Made by a program: the position numbers and the translations under genes | DNA from: a virus | Direction: 5' to 3' (one strand) | DNA: 20,888 bases | IMG/VR virus record: IMGVR_UViG_3300025914_000483 | Coordinates: 1 to 20,888 of that record | Shown here: in pieces, positions 1 to 6,806 of the stretch | How positions within the stretch are numbered: the first letter of the stretch is position 1 | Layout: each line of letters opens with the position of its first letter | Notes under the pieces: generated by a model | The model's database searches: none | Seen by the model: the letters and a program-made list of their open reading frames with translations, nothing else | Told to the model about the DNA's origin: nothing

Positions 1-555
1 CTAAGGTATCTCTATCTCCGGTTCCACCTTCACCGCTGCCGATATATACTGTATCACATCACCTGCACTATAATCCTCAAATGCTATGCGGTAGCGTATC
101 TCGCGCACACGTATGTTGTCATAGCGCTTTTCTGTAATAGCACTGCTACGCGTCAGGTAGCCGAAGTCATCACCGGGACTCCAGCCATGCAGTGCTTTAT
201 TGAGGTTCCATTCTGTGTCATAATAGGAAATGGCTTTCTCTTTATAGGTATCAGGTGTGGCCTGCCCGCTGCTGCTAAAGGGCGCAAAGCCAAGTTTCAG
301 CACCACCGTGCCCTCAGTGTTCTGTACATTTTCTGACATGTTTTGAAACTGAAAATCTTCAAAATCTATCAGCACACAGGGCCACGATACGGGCGGGCGA
401 AAGAAAGGTTTGTCATTATTTTTCAACTGGCCCATATCCTGGTCTATATAGGTAACATCTGTAACAGTACTTTCTAGACGCTGCTGTATGGCCAGAAAAA
501 GATTGGCAAAAGGAGAATTCATAAAAGATAGGGTGTGGTTAAAAAACTCCCACAT
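1..555 (-). CDS. Tail-completion or head-tail joining protein (Mu gp37-like position)
   Basis: This 184-residue protein is the last gene of the minus-strand packaging operon, and its stop codon is the first three bases of the window. No motif gives a firm family. The N-terminus (MNSPFANLFLAIQQRLES, from residue 12) followed by mixed alpha/beta sequence with a conserved-looking W-P-C-V-L-I-D segment near residues 58-64 resembles small tail-terminator or completion proteins. In Mu-like phages such proteins sit next to the DUF1320 connector and portal, so the role is inferred mostly from position. The ATG at 555 gives the full length. The ATG at 522 removes 11 residues and begins at the more typical-looking helix, so it is a good alternative start. 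The 90 bp separating it from the portal gene hold only a doubtful 22-codon ORF (627-559). Confidence 0.5.
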   Translation of the reverse strand: MWEFFNHTLSFMNSPFANLFLAIQQRLESTVTDVTYIDQDMGQLKNNDKPFFRPPVSWPCVLIDFEDFQFQNMSENVQNTEGTVVLKLGFAPFSSSGQATPDTYKEKAISYYDTEWNLNKALHGWSPGDDFGYLTRSSAITEKRYDNIRVREIRYRIAFEDYSAGDVIQYISAAVKVEPEIEIP

Positions 556-645
556 GCTTTAGCACACGGGAGTCTGACGATAGGAGTATAGTATGAATAT
601 AGGATACTTAATAAGACAGTTCTGCATCGAAAATAGTTGGGTTGC

Positions 646-1773
646 TTATGGTTTTGGTATGCCGTAAGTATTGTACCAGTAGTCTTCAGGCACCGGCACC
701 ATCCCTGCCACTTCTTTGTCTATTTCCAGCCGTGCTTTTAGTTGTGCGTTATCCACTTCTTTAGTAAAACAAAATTGACCACCATCCACAGGGTACCCAT
801 AGCTGCGCAATATATTCAGGAATTTAGGGTCATTCAGCATGCTGATGGTGTACATCATATCGCTGCGGTGTATTTCTTTTTGCTGTTCTTCATGCACCAG
901 GCTCTGTGCATAGCCACTTCCGCTTTCTGAAACGGTGGTGCCGGTATTACCCAGTATAATGATGGACATCTCCTCATTCATAGCCCGCATAAAGGATAGC
1001 TGCAGCCTGCCGTCACCACTTACATTTTTACCATCCTTCATTTCAAAATCGGCCTGCTTGGGTATCATCAGTGCCAGCGAGCTACCGCTTTCATCCAGCA
1101 CTTTCTTCAGCTCCTGCTTGGTTTGCTCATCATAGGCATCATACTTTATCACGCGCACGGGCTGCCCAAACAATTCTATATACTGCGACCAGTCCGAGAT
1201 ATTGCCTTTTTTATACAGTGCATATGGTGCGCATTTCAACAGCAATCCCAGGTTATCATCTTCACCCATTACCCATATATTAGGTATGTCTGTATAGCAA
1301 ATACCATCGGTACCGCTTTGCTCATAGGCTATAATATCCAGGTTGGGTTTTATATGCTTGCGAGGTATCTTCAGAAAAGATAATTTCTTACCCGGCAAAA
1401 ATTCAATACCGGATATGCCCCAAAGCAATGTCTGCATAACAGTGCGCATTATATCGCGGAAGGGCAGGCTGTTTATAAGACCATCAAGGCCTGCAACCTT
1501 TCTGCCATCTTTTTCAAAATACAATTGCTTATTCAGCACCGCATCTATACGCTTGGCAATAATACCGCTCAGGTGCCCGTCCAGTATCACGTCCTCATAC
1601 AGATCATACAAGCGGCTGCGGTTGGGGTAGTAAACAGATTCGGCAGCTATATGGGCATTGCGCCAGTTGCCAATATCTTTACGTGTGCGGTCTACAGAGC
1701 GTACATTCAGCTCATGCACCACCACTTCTATTTTCTGATCTTTATCAGGCTGGGTAACAGTAACGAGTGACAT
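646..1773 (-). CDS. Portal protein, DUF935 / Mu gp29-like
   Basis: At 375 residues this looks like a short member of the DUF935 family, the portal proteins of Mu-like phages. The portal is the dodecameric ring at the unique capsid vertex through which terminase pumps DNA and to which the tail connects. Family-like features are the early stretch on a divided vertex-like region (DGHLSGIIAKRIDAVLNK, about 65-82), the W-G-I-S-G-I-E-F segment near 117-124, the F-G-Q-P-V-R-V-I-K motif near 201-209, and a Gly/Ser-rich segment near 275-289 (LGNTGTTVSESGSGYAQS) followed by H-E-E-Q-Q. Mu gp29 is over 500 residues, so this one is compact, as in related Bacteroidota prophages. It lies downstream of the terminase and connector genes on the same strand, which supports the call. 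The start at 1773 is preceded by an A/T-rich leader without a Shine-Dalgarno sequence. Confidence 0.85.
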   Translation of the reverse strand: MSLVTVTQPDKDQKIEVVVHELNVRSVDRTRKDIGNWRNAHIAAESVYYPNRSRLYDLYEDVILDGHLSGIIAKRIDAVLNKQLYFEKDGRKVAGLDGLINSLPFRDIMRTVMQTLLWGISGIEFLPGKKLSFLKIPRKHIKPNLDIIAYEQSGTDGICYTDIPNIWVMGEDDNLGLLLKCAPYALYKKGNISDWSQYIELFGQPVRVIKYDAYDEQTKQELKKVLDESGSSLALMIPKQADFEMKDGKNVSGDGRLQLSFMRAMNEEMSIIILGNTGTTVSESGSGYAQSLVHEEQQKEIHRSDMMYTISMLNDPKFLNILRSYGYPVDGGQFCFTKEVDNAQLKARLEIDKEVAGMVPVPEDYWYNTYGIPKP

Positions 1774-1800
1774 AGGGGTTTATTAGGTTTAAGGGTTGCA

Positions 1801-2232
1801 TCAGTGCGCTTGTCGCACCAGCACAACTTTTTGCAATAGTTGATAATTATCCCGGTAGGGAATTAGTTTATAGTGTCTTATGCGCGAGTTTATGAATTTT
1901 CTGGGGTCATTGCCTTTCACTATCAGGTAATAGTCATTTATGGTTTTGTCCACTATTTTCCATTTTTCTGGAGGGTAAATAGGTTCAAGCCCTGGTGTAG
2001 GATTGTGTACCACCAATATCTGGTATGCATCATCGCCCGAATACTGCCACAAGAACATAGGCTTGCTTTCATCGCCCTTGGGCTGTGTAGGGTAAAGCTC
2101 TATAGTATCCAGCATGTCCAGTTCCAGCCTGGGCACCTGTGCATACCAGTTCCTGCGCATGTCCACATGTATGTTCTGTGAAAAAGCAGGGCAGCAAACA
2201 AACAGCAGTATAGAAGCAAACAACGATTTCAT
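1801..2232 (-). CDS. Small exported protein of unknown function
   Basis: This 143-residue protein opens with a clear signal peptide: MKSLF, a hydrophobic core of about 10 residues, then C-C-P-A-F-S-Q with a likely signal peptidase I site after residue 18. The two cysteines do not form a good lipobox, so a soluble periplasmic product is likelier than a lipoprotein. The mature part contains many aromatic residues and a repeated Y-x-L-I-V/I-P flavour (DYYLIV, HYKLIPY), suggesting a small beta-rich fold. I do not recognise the family. It lies between the connector and portal genes, where virion proteins would be expected. A secreted product there suggests a lysogenic-conversion or superinfection-exclusion role, but this is inference only. 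Confidence 0.7.
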   Translation of the reverse strand: MKSLFASILLFVCCPAFSQNIHVDMRRNWYAQVPRLELDMLDTIELYPTQPKGDESKPMFLWQYSGDDAYQILVVHNPTPGLEPIYPPEKWKIVDKTINDYYLIVKGNDPRKFINSRIRHYKLIPYRDNYQLLQKVVLVRQAH

Positions 2233-2241
2233 ACAGCTAAA

Positions 2242-2358
2242 TTAATTCAATCCCACAAAAAATGTGTGCGGTATATACAAGCTCAGCATCATTTTAAATA
2301 CGTAGTCATTGATCTGGAAATACACAATGTGCCCATGATCTGCAAATGTGAATATCAT
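2242..2358 (-). CDS. Candidate 38-residue small protein
   Basis: A minus-strand ATG at 2358 opens 38 codons ending in TAA at 2244-2242. The product begins MIFTFADHGHIVYFQ and is rich in aromatic and hydrophobic residues. The ORF fills the gap between the connector gene (stop at 2369) and the exported-protein gene (start at 2232), leaving about 10 bp on each side. That tight packing is the pattern of neighbouring real genes and is the main evidence. No family is recognised, and an ORF of this size can arise by chance. Confidence 0.4.
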   Translation of the reverse strand: MIFTFADHGHIVYFQINDYVFKMMLSLYIPHTFFVGLN

Positions 2359-2368
2359 ACGGCAGGGT

Positions 2369-2803
2369 TTAAAAGTAATTCTCACGCTTAGGATTGCTGC
2401 ACCAGCTCACATCATCACCTTCGGGAAATGAGTCTGCACTGGTGTCCCTGTAGGGCCATCCTTCAGGGTTTGCGTCGCCGCACATGATGCTTTTCAGTAC
2501 AGCAATGGCATCCTGGTAGGCAGTACGGTACGCGTTGTAATCCACATTTGCATTGGCCAGCCTTATGATGTGCCAGCAGGCAATGTCTTTCAGCAGGCTT
2601 TTCAGGTATTCATCCTGCACGGTGGGCGCTACCGTATCGCTGCCAAAAAGTTGCAGCAGGTCATAGCGGCCCAGGTACATCTTGGCTTCCTGCGTAGCGG
2701 CATCTATAGCGCGACTAACAATGGTGCTGTCTGCACGGGTGATCTCGTTCAGCACATCGGCATAAAGATGCGTGCCGAGGTCGGCCTGGGTAATGAGGGG
2801 CAT
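2369..2803 (-). CDS. Head-tail connector, DUF1320 / Mu gp36-like
   Basis: This 144-residue, largely helical protein matches the general pattern of the DUF1320 family (Mu gp36). It starts with ITQADLGTHLYADVLNEITR, followed by a helix containing AIDAATQEAKMYLGRYDLLQLF, then LKSLLKDIACWHIIRLAN, an N-x-Y-R-x-x-Y-Q-D-A motif and a loop-rich tail (GWPYRDTS). The Ala-rich helix with Y-L-x-x-R-Y-D is typical of adaptor proteins that dock under the portal. It is transcribed with terminase and portal, as expected for a protein that closes the filled head and presents the surface for tail joining. The start at 2803 follows a short A/T-rich leader. The acidic C-terminal tail from about residue 121 looks disordered. 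Confidence 0.75.
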   Translation of the reverse strand: MPLITQADLGTHLYADVLNEITRADSTIVSRAIDAATQEAKMYLGRYDLLQLFGSDTVAPTVQDEYLKSLLKDIACWHIIRLANANVDYNAYRTAYQDAIAVLKSIMCGDANPEGWPYRDTSADSFPEGDDVSWCSNPKRENYF

Positions 2804-2841
2804 GAGGTATAGGGTTTAAAGGTTATTAATATCGCTTGTTC

Positions 2842-3261
2842 TTATTTATCGTCTTTATCATCTCCGGTAGATACGTCTACTCCGTCGAGGTCATTTTTAA
2901 CAGCTACTATCTTTTGTGTAGTACGATCAAATTGTATTTCGTAGGCAGTAACACTCATCTCGCCAATATCTTCTTTTATATATCCGTTTATAGTGCTGTT
3001 GCCTGCTGCTACATCGTCGGCACTGGCAGAGTCTATCTCGACCACTATCTTACATGGATGGCCGTTTTCTTTACTTAGCTTCGGCAACTTTTTCAATTCT
3101 TCTTTATATTCCTTTAGCATTTTTATCTGCTTACCGAAAGTCGAATTGTCTGCTCTTGCTTTCAGGCGTGCAATTTTTTCTTCCCTGTCTTCCTGCTGCG
3201 CAAAACTGTGTATACCAGCAAACAATAGGGCGCTTAATACAAATGTGCTTTTCAGTGTCAT
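2842..3261 (-). CDS. Small exported charged protein of unknown function
   Basis: I take the ATG at 3261 as the start (139 residues), because it places a textbook signal peptide at the N-terminus: MTLKS, a hydrophobic core, then I-H-S-F-A-Q with likely cleavage after the Ala. An upstream ATG at 3279 would add six residues. The mature protein begins with a strongly charged helix of about 45 residues (EDREEKIARLKARAD onward, many K/E, probable coiled coil). A small domain with a single Cys follows (HPCKIVVEID), and the protein ends in an acidic tail (STGDDKDDK). I recognise no family. It sits directly after the large terminase gene. Together with the other signal-peptide protein in this operon it suggests periplasmic cargo carried with late genes, but the function is unknown. 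Confidence 0.7.
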   Translation of the reverse strand: MTLKSTFVLSALLFAGIHSFAQQEDREEKIARLKARADNSTFGKQIKMLKEYKEELKKLPKLSKENGHPCKIVVEIDSASADDVAAGNSTINGYIKEDIGEMSVTAYEIQFDRTTQKIVAVKNDLDGVDVSTGDDKDDK

Positions 3262-3296
3262 GCTAAAGTGTTTTACCAAAAATATAGGTTTTCATA

Positions 3297-4796
3297 TCAA
3301 TATGCGCGGCCATTCGCAGGCTTTTTTATTACCATAATATTTCCTGTTGCCCTGGCGGTTTCTTTATTGTTTATCATCCACACTGCGCCTTCTACAGCAT
3401 CCGGCCCGTCATCATGCGCGCGGCTCTTCGGCGCCAGCGCCAGGAACTGTTCCTGCAGCCGTTGCATGTGCGGATTGTGTTTTTCATTTTCGTTCAGAAA
3501 AAGCTTTCCGTTCCTGTTCAATGGCTCCAGCAGACTTTCTATGCGCATAAATTTTTCAGGCTTGCCACGCCTGTCGCCTGTTATCGGTATTATTTTTCCG
3601 TTGCGTTTGCCGGTGGCATAAAATTCCTTCAGCAGTATATCCTGCAGAAATATTTCTTCCATATAGTAGTAGCAGTTGCATTCACCTACCATTTGCATCA
3701 GCGTATAGTGCCAGTCTATCATACGGGCGGTAGTGGTTTGCTCCAGGTAACATTTTATTACATGAAACTCATCCTGCCAGCGGCCCACCAGTACAGTAGC
3801 CTTATAGTCGTTGCTGCGCGTGTCTTTAAAAGAAGGGTCAGTATAGCATACCAGCATAGCATAGTCGCGCAATGGCCGTGCAGGCTTGTACGCCATCTCC
3901 GCAAACACAGAACCTTCAATAACAGGGTTATTAAAATACTCCTTTTGCGCAGCCGCATAGCTTTTCTGGCTCAGCACACGTTCTATGTCCAGCTCCGTAT
4001 TTTTCTGCGGCCACGATGAGCGCCCGTCCGCATCACGTATATTTATCTCGTCCACATGGTCAGCTATTTTTGTAGCACGCTCTATACAGCAATCCGTAGC
4101 TATACGGTTGCCGCAAAATATAATAAGCGTAGCGGCAGATATGGAGCGCGTACTTATAGCAGCTTCTTCTATCCACTTCCATTTTTTGGCCACTATTTCC
4201 GGATTATGACAATCAGCGTCTGTATCTATATCGTCAAACAATATTATGTCAGGCCTTACCTCTTCATTGCGCGTGCCACGCGGGCTTTGCCCTGCACCCA
4301 GCGCACGGAAGGCCACACCTTTGTTGGTGATAAATTCTTCCGCCTTCCATTTGCCGCTCTGCTCTTGTAATCCATAGTCCTGTATAATACGCTGGTTATA
4401 TTCCAGGTTAGCACGATAGGGCATAAAGAGGCGCGTAGCATTGTCCAGGCTATTGCTTATTAGCAGCACATATTTCTTCTTACCTGTCAGGCACAGGTAC
4501 AGCACTTCCATCATGGTACGCGTGCTTTTGGCCAACTCACGGCTCCATATACGCAGCTCGCACCACTCAGGGTTTTCAAACACGCGTTTGGTAGCAGCAA
4601 GATGAAAATCAGCCGGACTTGCAAAAGTGTACTTAGGAAAATAGTAATGGAACCATGCCTCACTATCCGCCTCTAGCCTCGCCATACGCTGACGCTGCTG
4701 CTCGCTTGTCTCCAGCAGGTTTATAGGCGTGGCGTCTATTATGTTTTTCACATATTCACGCCAGCCGTCTAGTTCCTGTTTCTCTGTCTTTCCCAT
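3297..4796 (-). CDS. Terminase large subunit (packaging ATPase and nuclease)
   Basis: This 499-residue protein is the motor that cuts concatemeric or integrated phage DNA and pumps it into the prohead through the portal. The ATPase half shows a variant Walker A, SRELAKST at residues 85-92, a Walker B of hydrophobics plus acids, DIILFDDID at 183-191, and a coupling motif F-C-G-N-R at about 227-231. The C-terminal RNase H-like nuclease half has the first catalytic-type Asp in V-C-Y-T-D at 320, an E-E pair at 380-381, and the late acidic motif H-D-D-G-P-D-A at 461-467. Length and motif order are those of a full, intact terminase of Mu-like phages. The start at 4796 lies 2 bp beyond the stop of the small subunit, so the two are probably translationally coupled. 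Confidence 0.92.
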   Translation of the reverse strand: MGKTEKQELDGWREYVKNIIDATPINLLETSEQQRQRMARLEADSEAWFHYYFPKYTFASPADFHLAATKRVFENPEWCELRIWSRELAKSTRTMMEVLYLCLTGKKKYVLLISNSLDNATRLFMPYRANLEYNQRIIQDYGLQEQSGKWKAEEFITNKGVAFRALGAGQSPRGTRNEEVRPDIILFDDIDTDADCHNPEIVAKKWKWIEEAAISTRSISAATLIIFCGNRIATDCCIERATKIADHVDEINIRDADGRSSWPQKNTELDIERVLSQKSYAAAQKEYFNNPVIEGSVFAEMAYKPARPLRDYAMLVCYTDPSFKDTRSNDYKATVLVGRWQDEFHVIKCYLEQTTTARMIDWHYTLMQMVGECNCYYYMEEIFLQDILLKEFYATGKRNGKIIPITGDRRGKPEKFMRIESLLEPLNRNGKLFLNENEKHNPHMQRLQEQFLALAPKSRAHDDGPDAVEGAVWMINNKETARATGNIMVIKKPANGRAY

Positions 4797-4798
4797 GC

Positions 4799-5242
4799 TT
4801 ATACTTTTTTCAGCTCCTCTTTTATGTAGGCATCAAAATGCAGTGCCACAGTTTTTGCTAGTTCTAGGTCAGCCATTTGCAGGCGGTTTATGAATTTCTT
4901 TGCTACCTCTATTATCTGAGTTACGCTGCTTTCTGTTTCCAGGTTCTTTATGGCGCTGGTGTATTTTATTACCAGGTCTGCATCTTTCGTATTGTCGGCA
5001 CCATTTTCCTTTATGCGTGCGGTTATAGTTTCCAGTATATCATACAGTATATTCAGCTGCACTTCTTTCGATGTAAGCAATGAGCGGCGAATACCCTCCC
5101 AGTTACCTTCCTGTATCCACAGCCGCAGTTCCTCTTCACTTGCCCCGGTCTTTAAGGCTATATCTTTTATAGAAAGATCGAAACGGGTAAACAGCAGCTG
5201 TGCCCATTCCTTTTTCTGACCGCCTGATAAACCATCTTTCAT
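4799..5242 (-). CDS. Terminase small subunit (DNA-recognition, DUF1804-like)
   Basis: I place the start at the ATG at 5242 (147 residues, MKDGLSGGQKKEWAQLLF). The upstream ATG at 5278 would lie inside the apparent promoter and adds an unlikely N-terminus. Residues 15-50 form a helix-turn-helix: LSIKDIALKTGASEEELRLW followed by W-E-G-I-R-R-S-L-L. This is the usual DNA-recognition element of small terminases. The rest is helical, with a segment (KNLETESSVTQIIEVAKKF) typical of Bacteroidota DUF1804-like subunits. The protein selects the packaging site and hands DNA to the large subunit encoded immediately downstream. A stretch of tandem palindromes starts 48 bp upstream of the gene and could be its regulatory region or, less likely, its packaging site. 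Confidence 0.85.
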   Translation of the reverse strand: MKDGLSGGQKKEWAQLLFTRFDLSIKDIALKTGASEEELRLWIQEGNWEGIRRSLLTSKEVQLNILYDILETITARIKENGADNTKDADLVIKYTSAIKNLETESSVTQIIEVAKKFINRLQMADLELAKTVALHFDAYIKEELKKV

Positions 5243-5246
5243 ATCA

Positions 5247-5279
5247 CAAAGGTCATTTGAAAGACAGCGTACCAACAAA
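5247..5279 (-). promoter_or_regulatory. Putative Bacteroidota-type promoter for the packaging operon
   Basis: Reading the minus strand, TTTG (5279-5276) is followed after 21 bp by GACCTTTG (5254-5247), which matches the Bacteroidota -7 consensus TAnnTTTG at all but its first base. The -33 element lies 10 bp below the end of a palindromic block. The implied transcription start, about 5-8 bp past 5247, falls at or next to the ATG at 5242, so the transcript would be nearly leaderless. That is a weakness of the call. Confidence 0.45.
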
Positions 5280-5289
5280 TTGAAAAAGT

Positions 5290-5338
5290 ATGCTACCGCA
5301 TTTACTGCAGTGGCTTACCGCAATAACTGCGGTAGCAT
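5290..5338 (-). repeat. 49-bp double-palindrome block, copy 1 (candidate operator)
   Basis: The block opens with ATGCTACCGCA and closes with TGCGGTAGCAT, so its ends are inverted repeats. Inside are two roughly 22-bp units. The distal one, relative to the minus-strand promoter, has arms GCTACCGCA and TGCGGTA around the centre GTTAT. The proximal one is more degenerate. The block ends 10 bp upstream of the TTTG of the packaging-operon promoter. A second block of the same length lies at 5598-5646 in the opposite orientation. Dimeric regulators bind such sites. Confidence 0.8.
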
Positions 5339-5597
5339 AGAAAAAAGTTTGCAGCATTCATGCGGCTTTGAGACTGTTTTGCAGAGGTAGTAAAACAGGC
5401 TGTTTTCTTATAGTGAATTTAGGTGATGTATTGTTTGAACAAAACTGCGCCCATTTATCATTTCAACTTCAAATCACTTGCAAAAAATGCAACAAAACAC
5501 CCCTCCAAACACCCCATTTTACTTTAAAAATTTCCTCGGGTTACAGCGCTATGTATAACCAGCTCATAAACAACCCTTCATCCCAGAAAAAAGTTTT
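5339..5597. other. Non-coding spacer between the two palindromic blocks
   Basis: This 259-bp stretch separates the two operator-like blocks. I see no convincing gene. A plus-strand 91-codon ORF across it (5368-5643) runs into the second block and has no leader or family resemblance. The 12-mer AGAAAAAAGTTT occurs near each end, at 5339-5350 and 5585-5596, in direct orientation. The A-tracts may bend DNA, but this could be chance. Confidence 0.6.
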
Positions 5598-5646
5598 ATG
5601 CTACCGCAGTTATTGCGGTAGCTTACCACAGTTACTGCGGTAGCAT
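5598..5646 (+). repeat. 49-bp double-palindrome block, copy 2 (candidate operator)
   Basis: The outer 13 bp are a perfect inverted repeat (ATGCTACCGCAGT and ACTGCGGTAGCAT). The distal inner unit is a perfect 9-bp-arm palindrome, GCTACCGCA-GTTAT-TGCGGTAGC, at 5600-5622. The proximal unit (TACCACAGT / ACTGCGGTA) is imperfect. The first 23 bp are identical to the reverse complement of the far end of copy 1, so the two blocks carry a strong distal and a weaker proximal site in the same order relative to their own promoters. Confidence 0.85.
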
Positions 5647-5657
5647 AGATTTCTGAT

Positions 5658-5688
5658 TTTGCAGGCGTTCCCAGGCATCTCATCTTTG
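5658..5688 (+). promoter_or_regulatory. Putative Bacteroidota-type promoter for the capsid/tail operon
   Basis: TTTG at 5658-5661 and CATCTTTG at 5681-5688 are separated by 19 bp, close to the TTTG / TAnnTTTG arrangement of the Bacteroidota primary sigma factor. Only the first base of the -7 box deviates. The element lies 11 bp below palindromic block 2 and 22 bp above the protease ATG at 5711, leaving a short leader. Confidence 0.55.
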
Positions 5689-5710
5689 TGTCAGAAATAA
5701 CGGTTTACCT

Positions 5711-6706
5711 ATGACCCCACAGGAAAAATTCAAAAAGATAAACAAAGAGTATGTGCTGTCGGACAGCACAGTAAATGAATACGGCTTTCGCCTGCTTACC
5801 GAAGGCTACCAGCTCGATGAGTTTCGCAAGAACCCTATAGGCTATTATATGCATCGCCGCGAAGATGGTGTGGCACTGAAATGGGATGAGCTGCGTATTG
5901 AAAATGATAAAGTAGTAGGCATACCGGTCATCAACCTCTCAAATGAAAGAGGCGAGCAAACTTATGACGAAGCAGAAAATGGTTTTCTTAATGCAGCATC
6001 TGTAGGCCATATAGTGGTGCTTGAATATTCTACCGATCCGCAACTAATGCTGCCTGGGCAGACAGGCCCTACCATCACAAAATGGTACAACAAAGAATGC
6101 AGCCTGGTGGATATTCCCGGCAATGGCAATTCGCTTACTAAGCTGTACGATGCACAGGAAAACGAAATAAACCTGGTAGACCTGCATACAGAAACCTTGC
6201 TGATTAAAAAGCCTGCAACAACGCTGCCTGATTTGTATAGTGTGCTGAAGCTTGAAGACAATGCAGATGAGCATACTGTACTGGCAGCAGTAAAGCACCT
6301 GGCACTGAAAGCCGAAGAGCTGGAGCTGGATAATAACAAGCTGCGCAACGACCGCAATAACCTGCGCCAGCAGATAGACGATATAAACAGGGCACATACA
6401 AAATACGAAGTAGCAGCCCTGCTGGACAGCGCCCTTGAAGACAAAAAGATAACCCTGGAGCTGAAAGAAAAGCTGGCGCTGGACTATGCGGATAATCCGG
6501 AAGGATTGAAAAACCTCATCAGCGCTATGCCCGCCTATCGCTCTATAGTAGAGAACCTGAAAGCTACTGAACGTGATAAAGCAGAGCTACAGTGGAACTG
6601 GGATGCCTTTGAGGCCAATGACCCCAGCGGCAGAAAGCTGCGCGAGCTGAAGGCGAACAACCCAGACCGCTACCGCGAAATATTTAAAGAAAAGTTTGCT
6701 GGATAA
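5711..6706 (+). CDS. Prohead protease fused to scaffold
   Basis: This 331-residue protein combines a capsid maturation protease with a scaffolding tail, like Mu gpI and its internal scaffold product. The protease half carries H-R-R-E-D-G at 48-53 with a candidate catalytic His48, N-A-A-S-V-G-H at 94-100 with a candidate nucleophile Ser97, and ECSLVDIPGNGNS at 129-141, the hallmark strand and loop of phage prohead proteases. From about residue 195 to 230 there is a charged coiled coil (LKAEELELDNNKLRND and on), followed by a helical C-terminus ending in RYREIFKEKFAG. That is the expected scaffold region on which the coat assembles before cleavage. It is the first gene of the plus-strand operon and lies just below a candidate promoter and operator block. 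In most Mu-like phages the coat gene would follow directly; here a foreign cassette intervenes. Confidence 0.88.
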   Translation: MTPQEKFKKINKEYVLSDSTVNEYGFRLLTEGYQLDEFRKNPIGYYMHRREDGVALKWDELRIENDKVVGIPVINLSNERGEQTYDEAENGFLNAASVGHIVVLEYSTDPQLMLPGQTGPTITKWYNKECSLVDIPGNGNSLTKLYDAQENEINLVDLHTETLLIKKPATTLPDLYSVLKLEDNADEHTVLAAVKHLALKAEELELDNNKLRNDRNNLRQQIDDINRAHTKYEVAALLDSALEDKKITLELKEKLALDYADNPEGLKNLISAMPAYRSIVENLKATERDKAELQWNWDAFEANDPSGRKLRELKANNPDRYREIFKEKFAG

Positions 6707-6806
6707 ATTATATTTATTTATCACGTGTAATGGTCGAATGCAATTATTTTAATTTTCATATTAAAATGCCTAATTTTACGGGTCTATTTTACACACGAGC
6801 ATCCAA
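6707..6806 (+). promoter_or_regulatory. AT-rich junction with possible cassette promoter
   Basis: This 100-bp gap is much richer in A and T than the protease gene. An 8-bp inverted repeat, ATTTTAAT (6746-6753) and ATTAAAAT (6760-6767), lies in it. TTTT at 6747-6750 is followed after 20 bp by TAATTTTA (6771-6778). That is close to TTTG / TAnnTTTG and about 28 bp above the next ATG. It may give the cassette its own transcription. The elements are weak because any AT-rich DNA yields near matches. Confidence 0.3.

Noticed and set aside
87-95. Lone TGCGGTAGC half-site matching the operator palindrome
   Set aside because: It lies inside the completion-protein gene without the matching arm at the right distance, so it is best explained as chance.
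559-627. 22-codon minus-strand ORF between portal and completion-like genes
   Set aside because: It is very short with no recognisable pattern. It ends 3 bp before the next ATG, which is suggestive but too weak to list as a gene.
3414-4019. Long plus-strand ORF opposite the large terminase
   Set aside because: It is a shadow of the terminase reading frame; the minus-strand protein has clear ATPase and nuclease motifs.
5368-5643. 91-codon plus-strand ORF in the divergent control region
   Set aside because: It runs through the spacer and into palindromic block 2, whose repeat sequence creates its C-terminus. It has no leader, no family resemblance and an unlikely composition.
5290-5646. CRISPR-like array from the repeated palindromes
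   Set aside because: There are only two blocks, in inverted orientation and 259 bp apart, with no regular spacers and no cas genes.
5290-5646. Palindromic blocks as a terminase packaging (pac/cos) site
   Set aside because: They lie beside the small terminase gene, but the matched promoter spacing on both sides fits transcription control better. A packaging role cannot be excluded from sequence.
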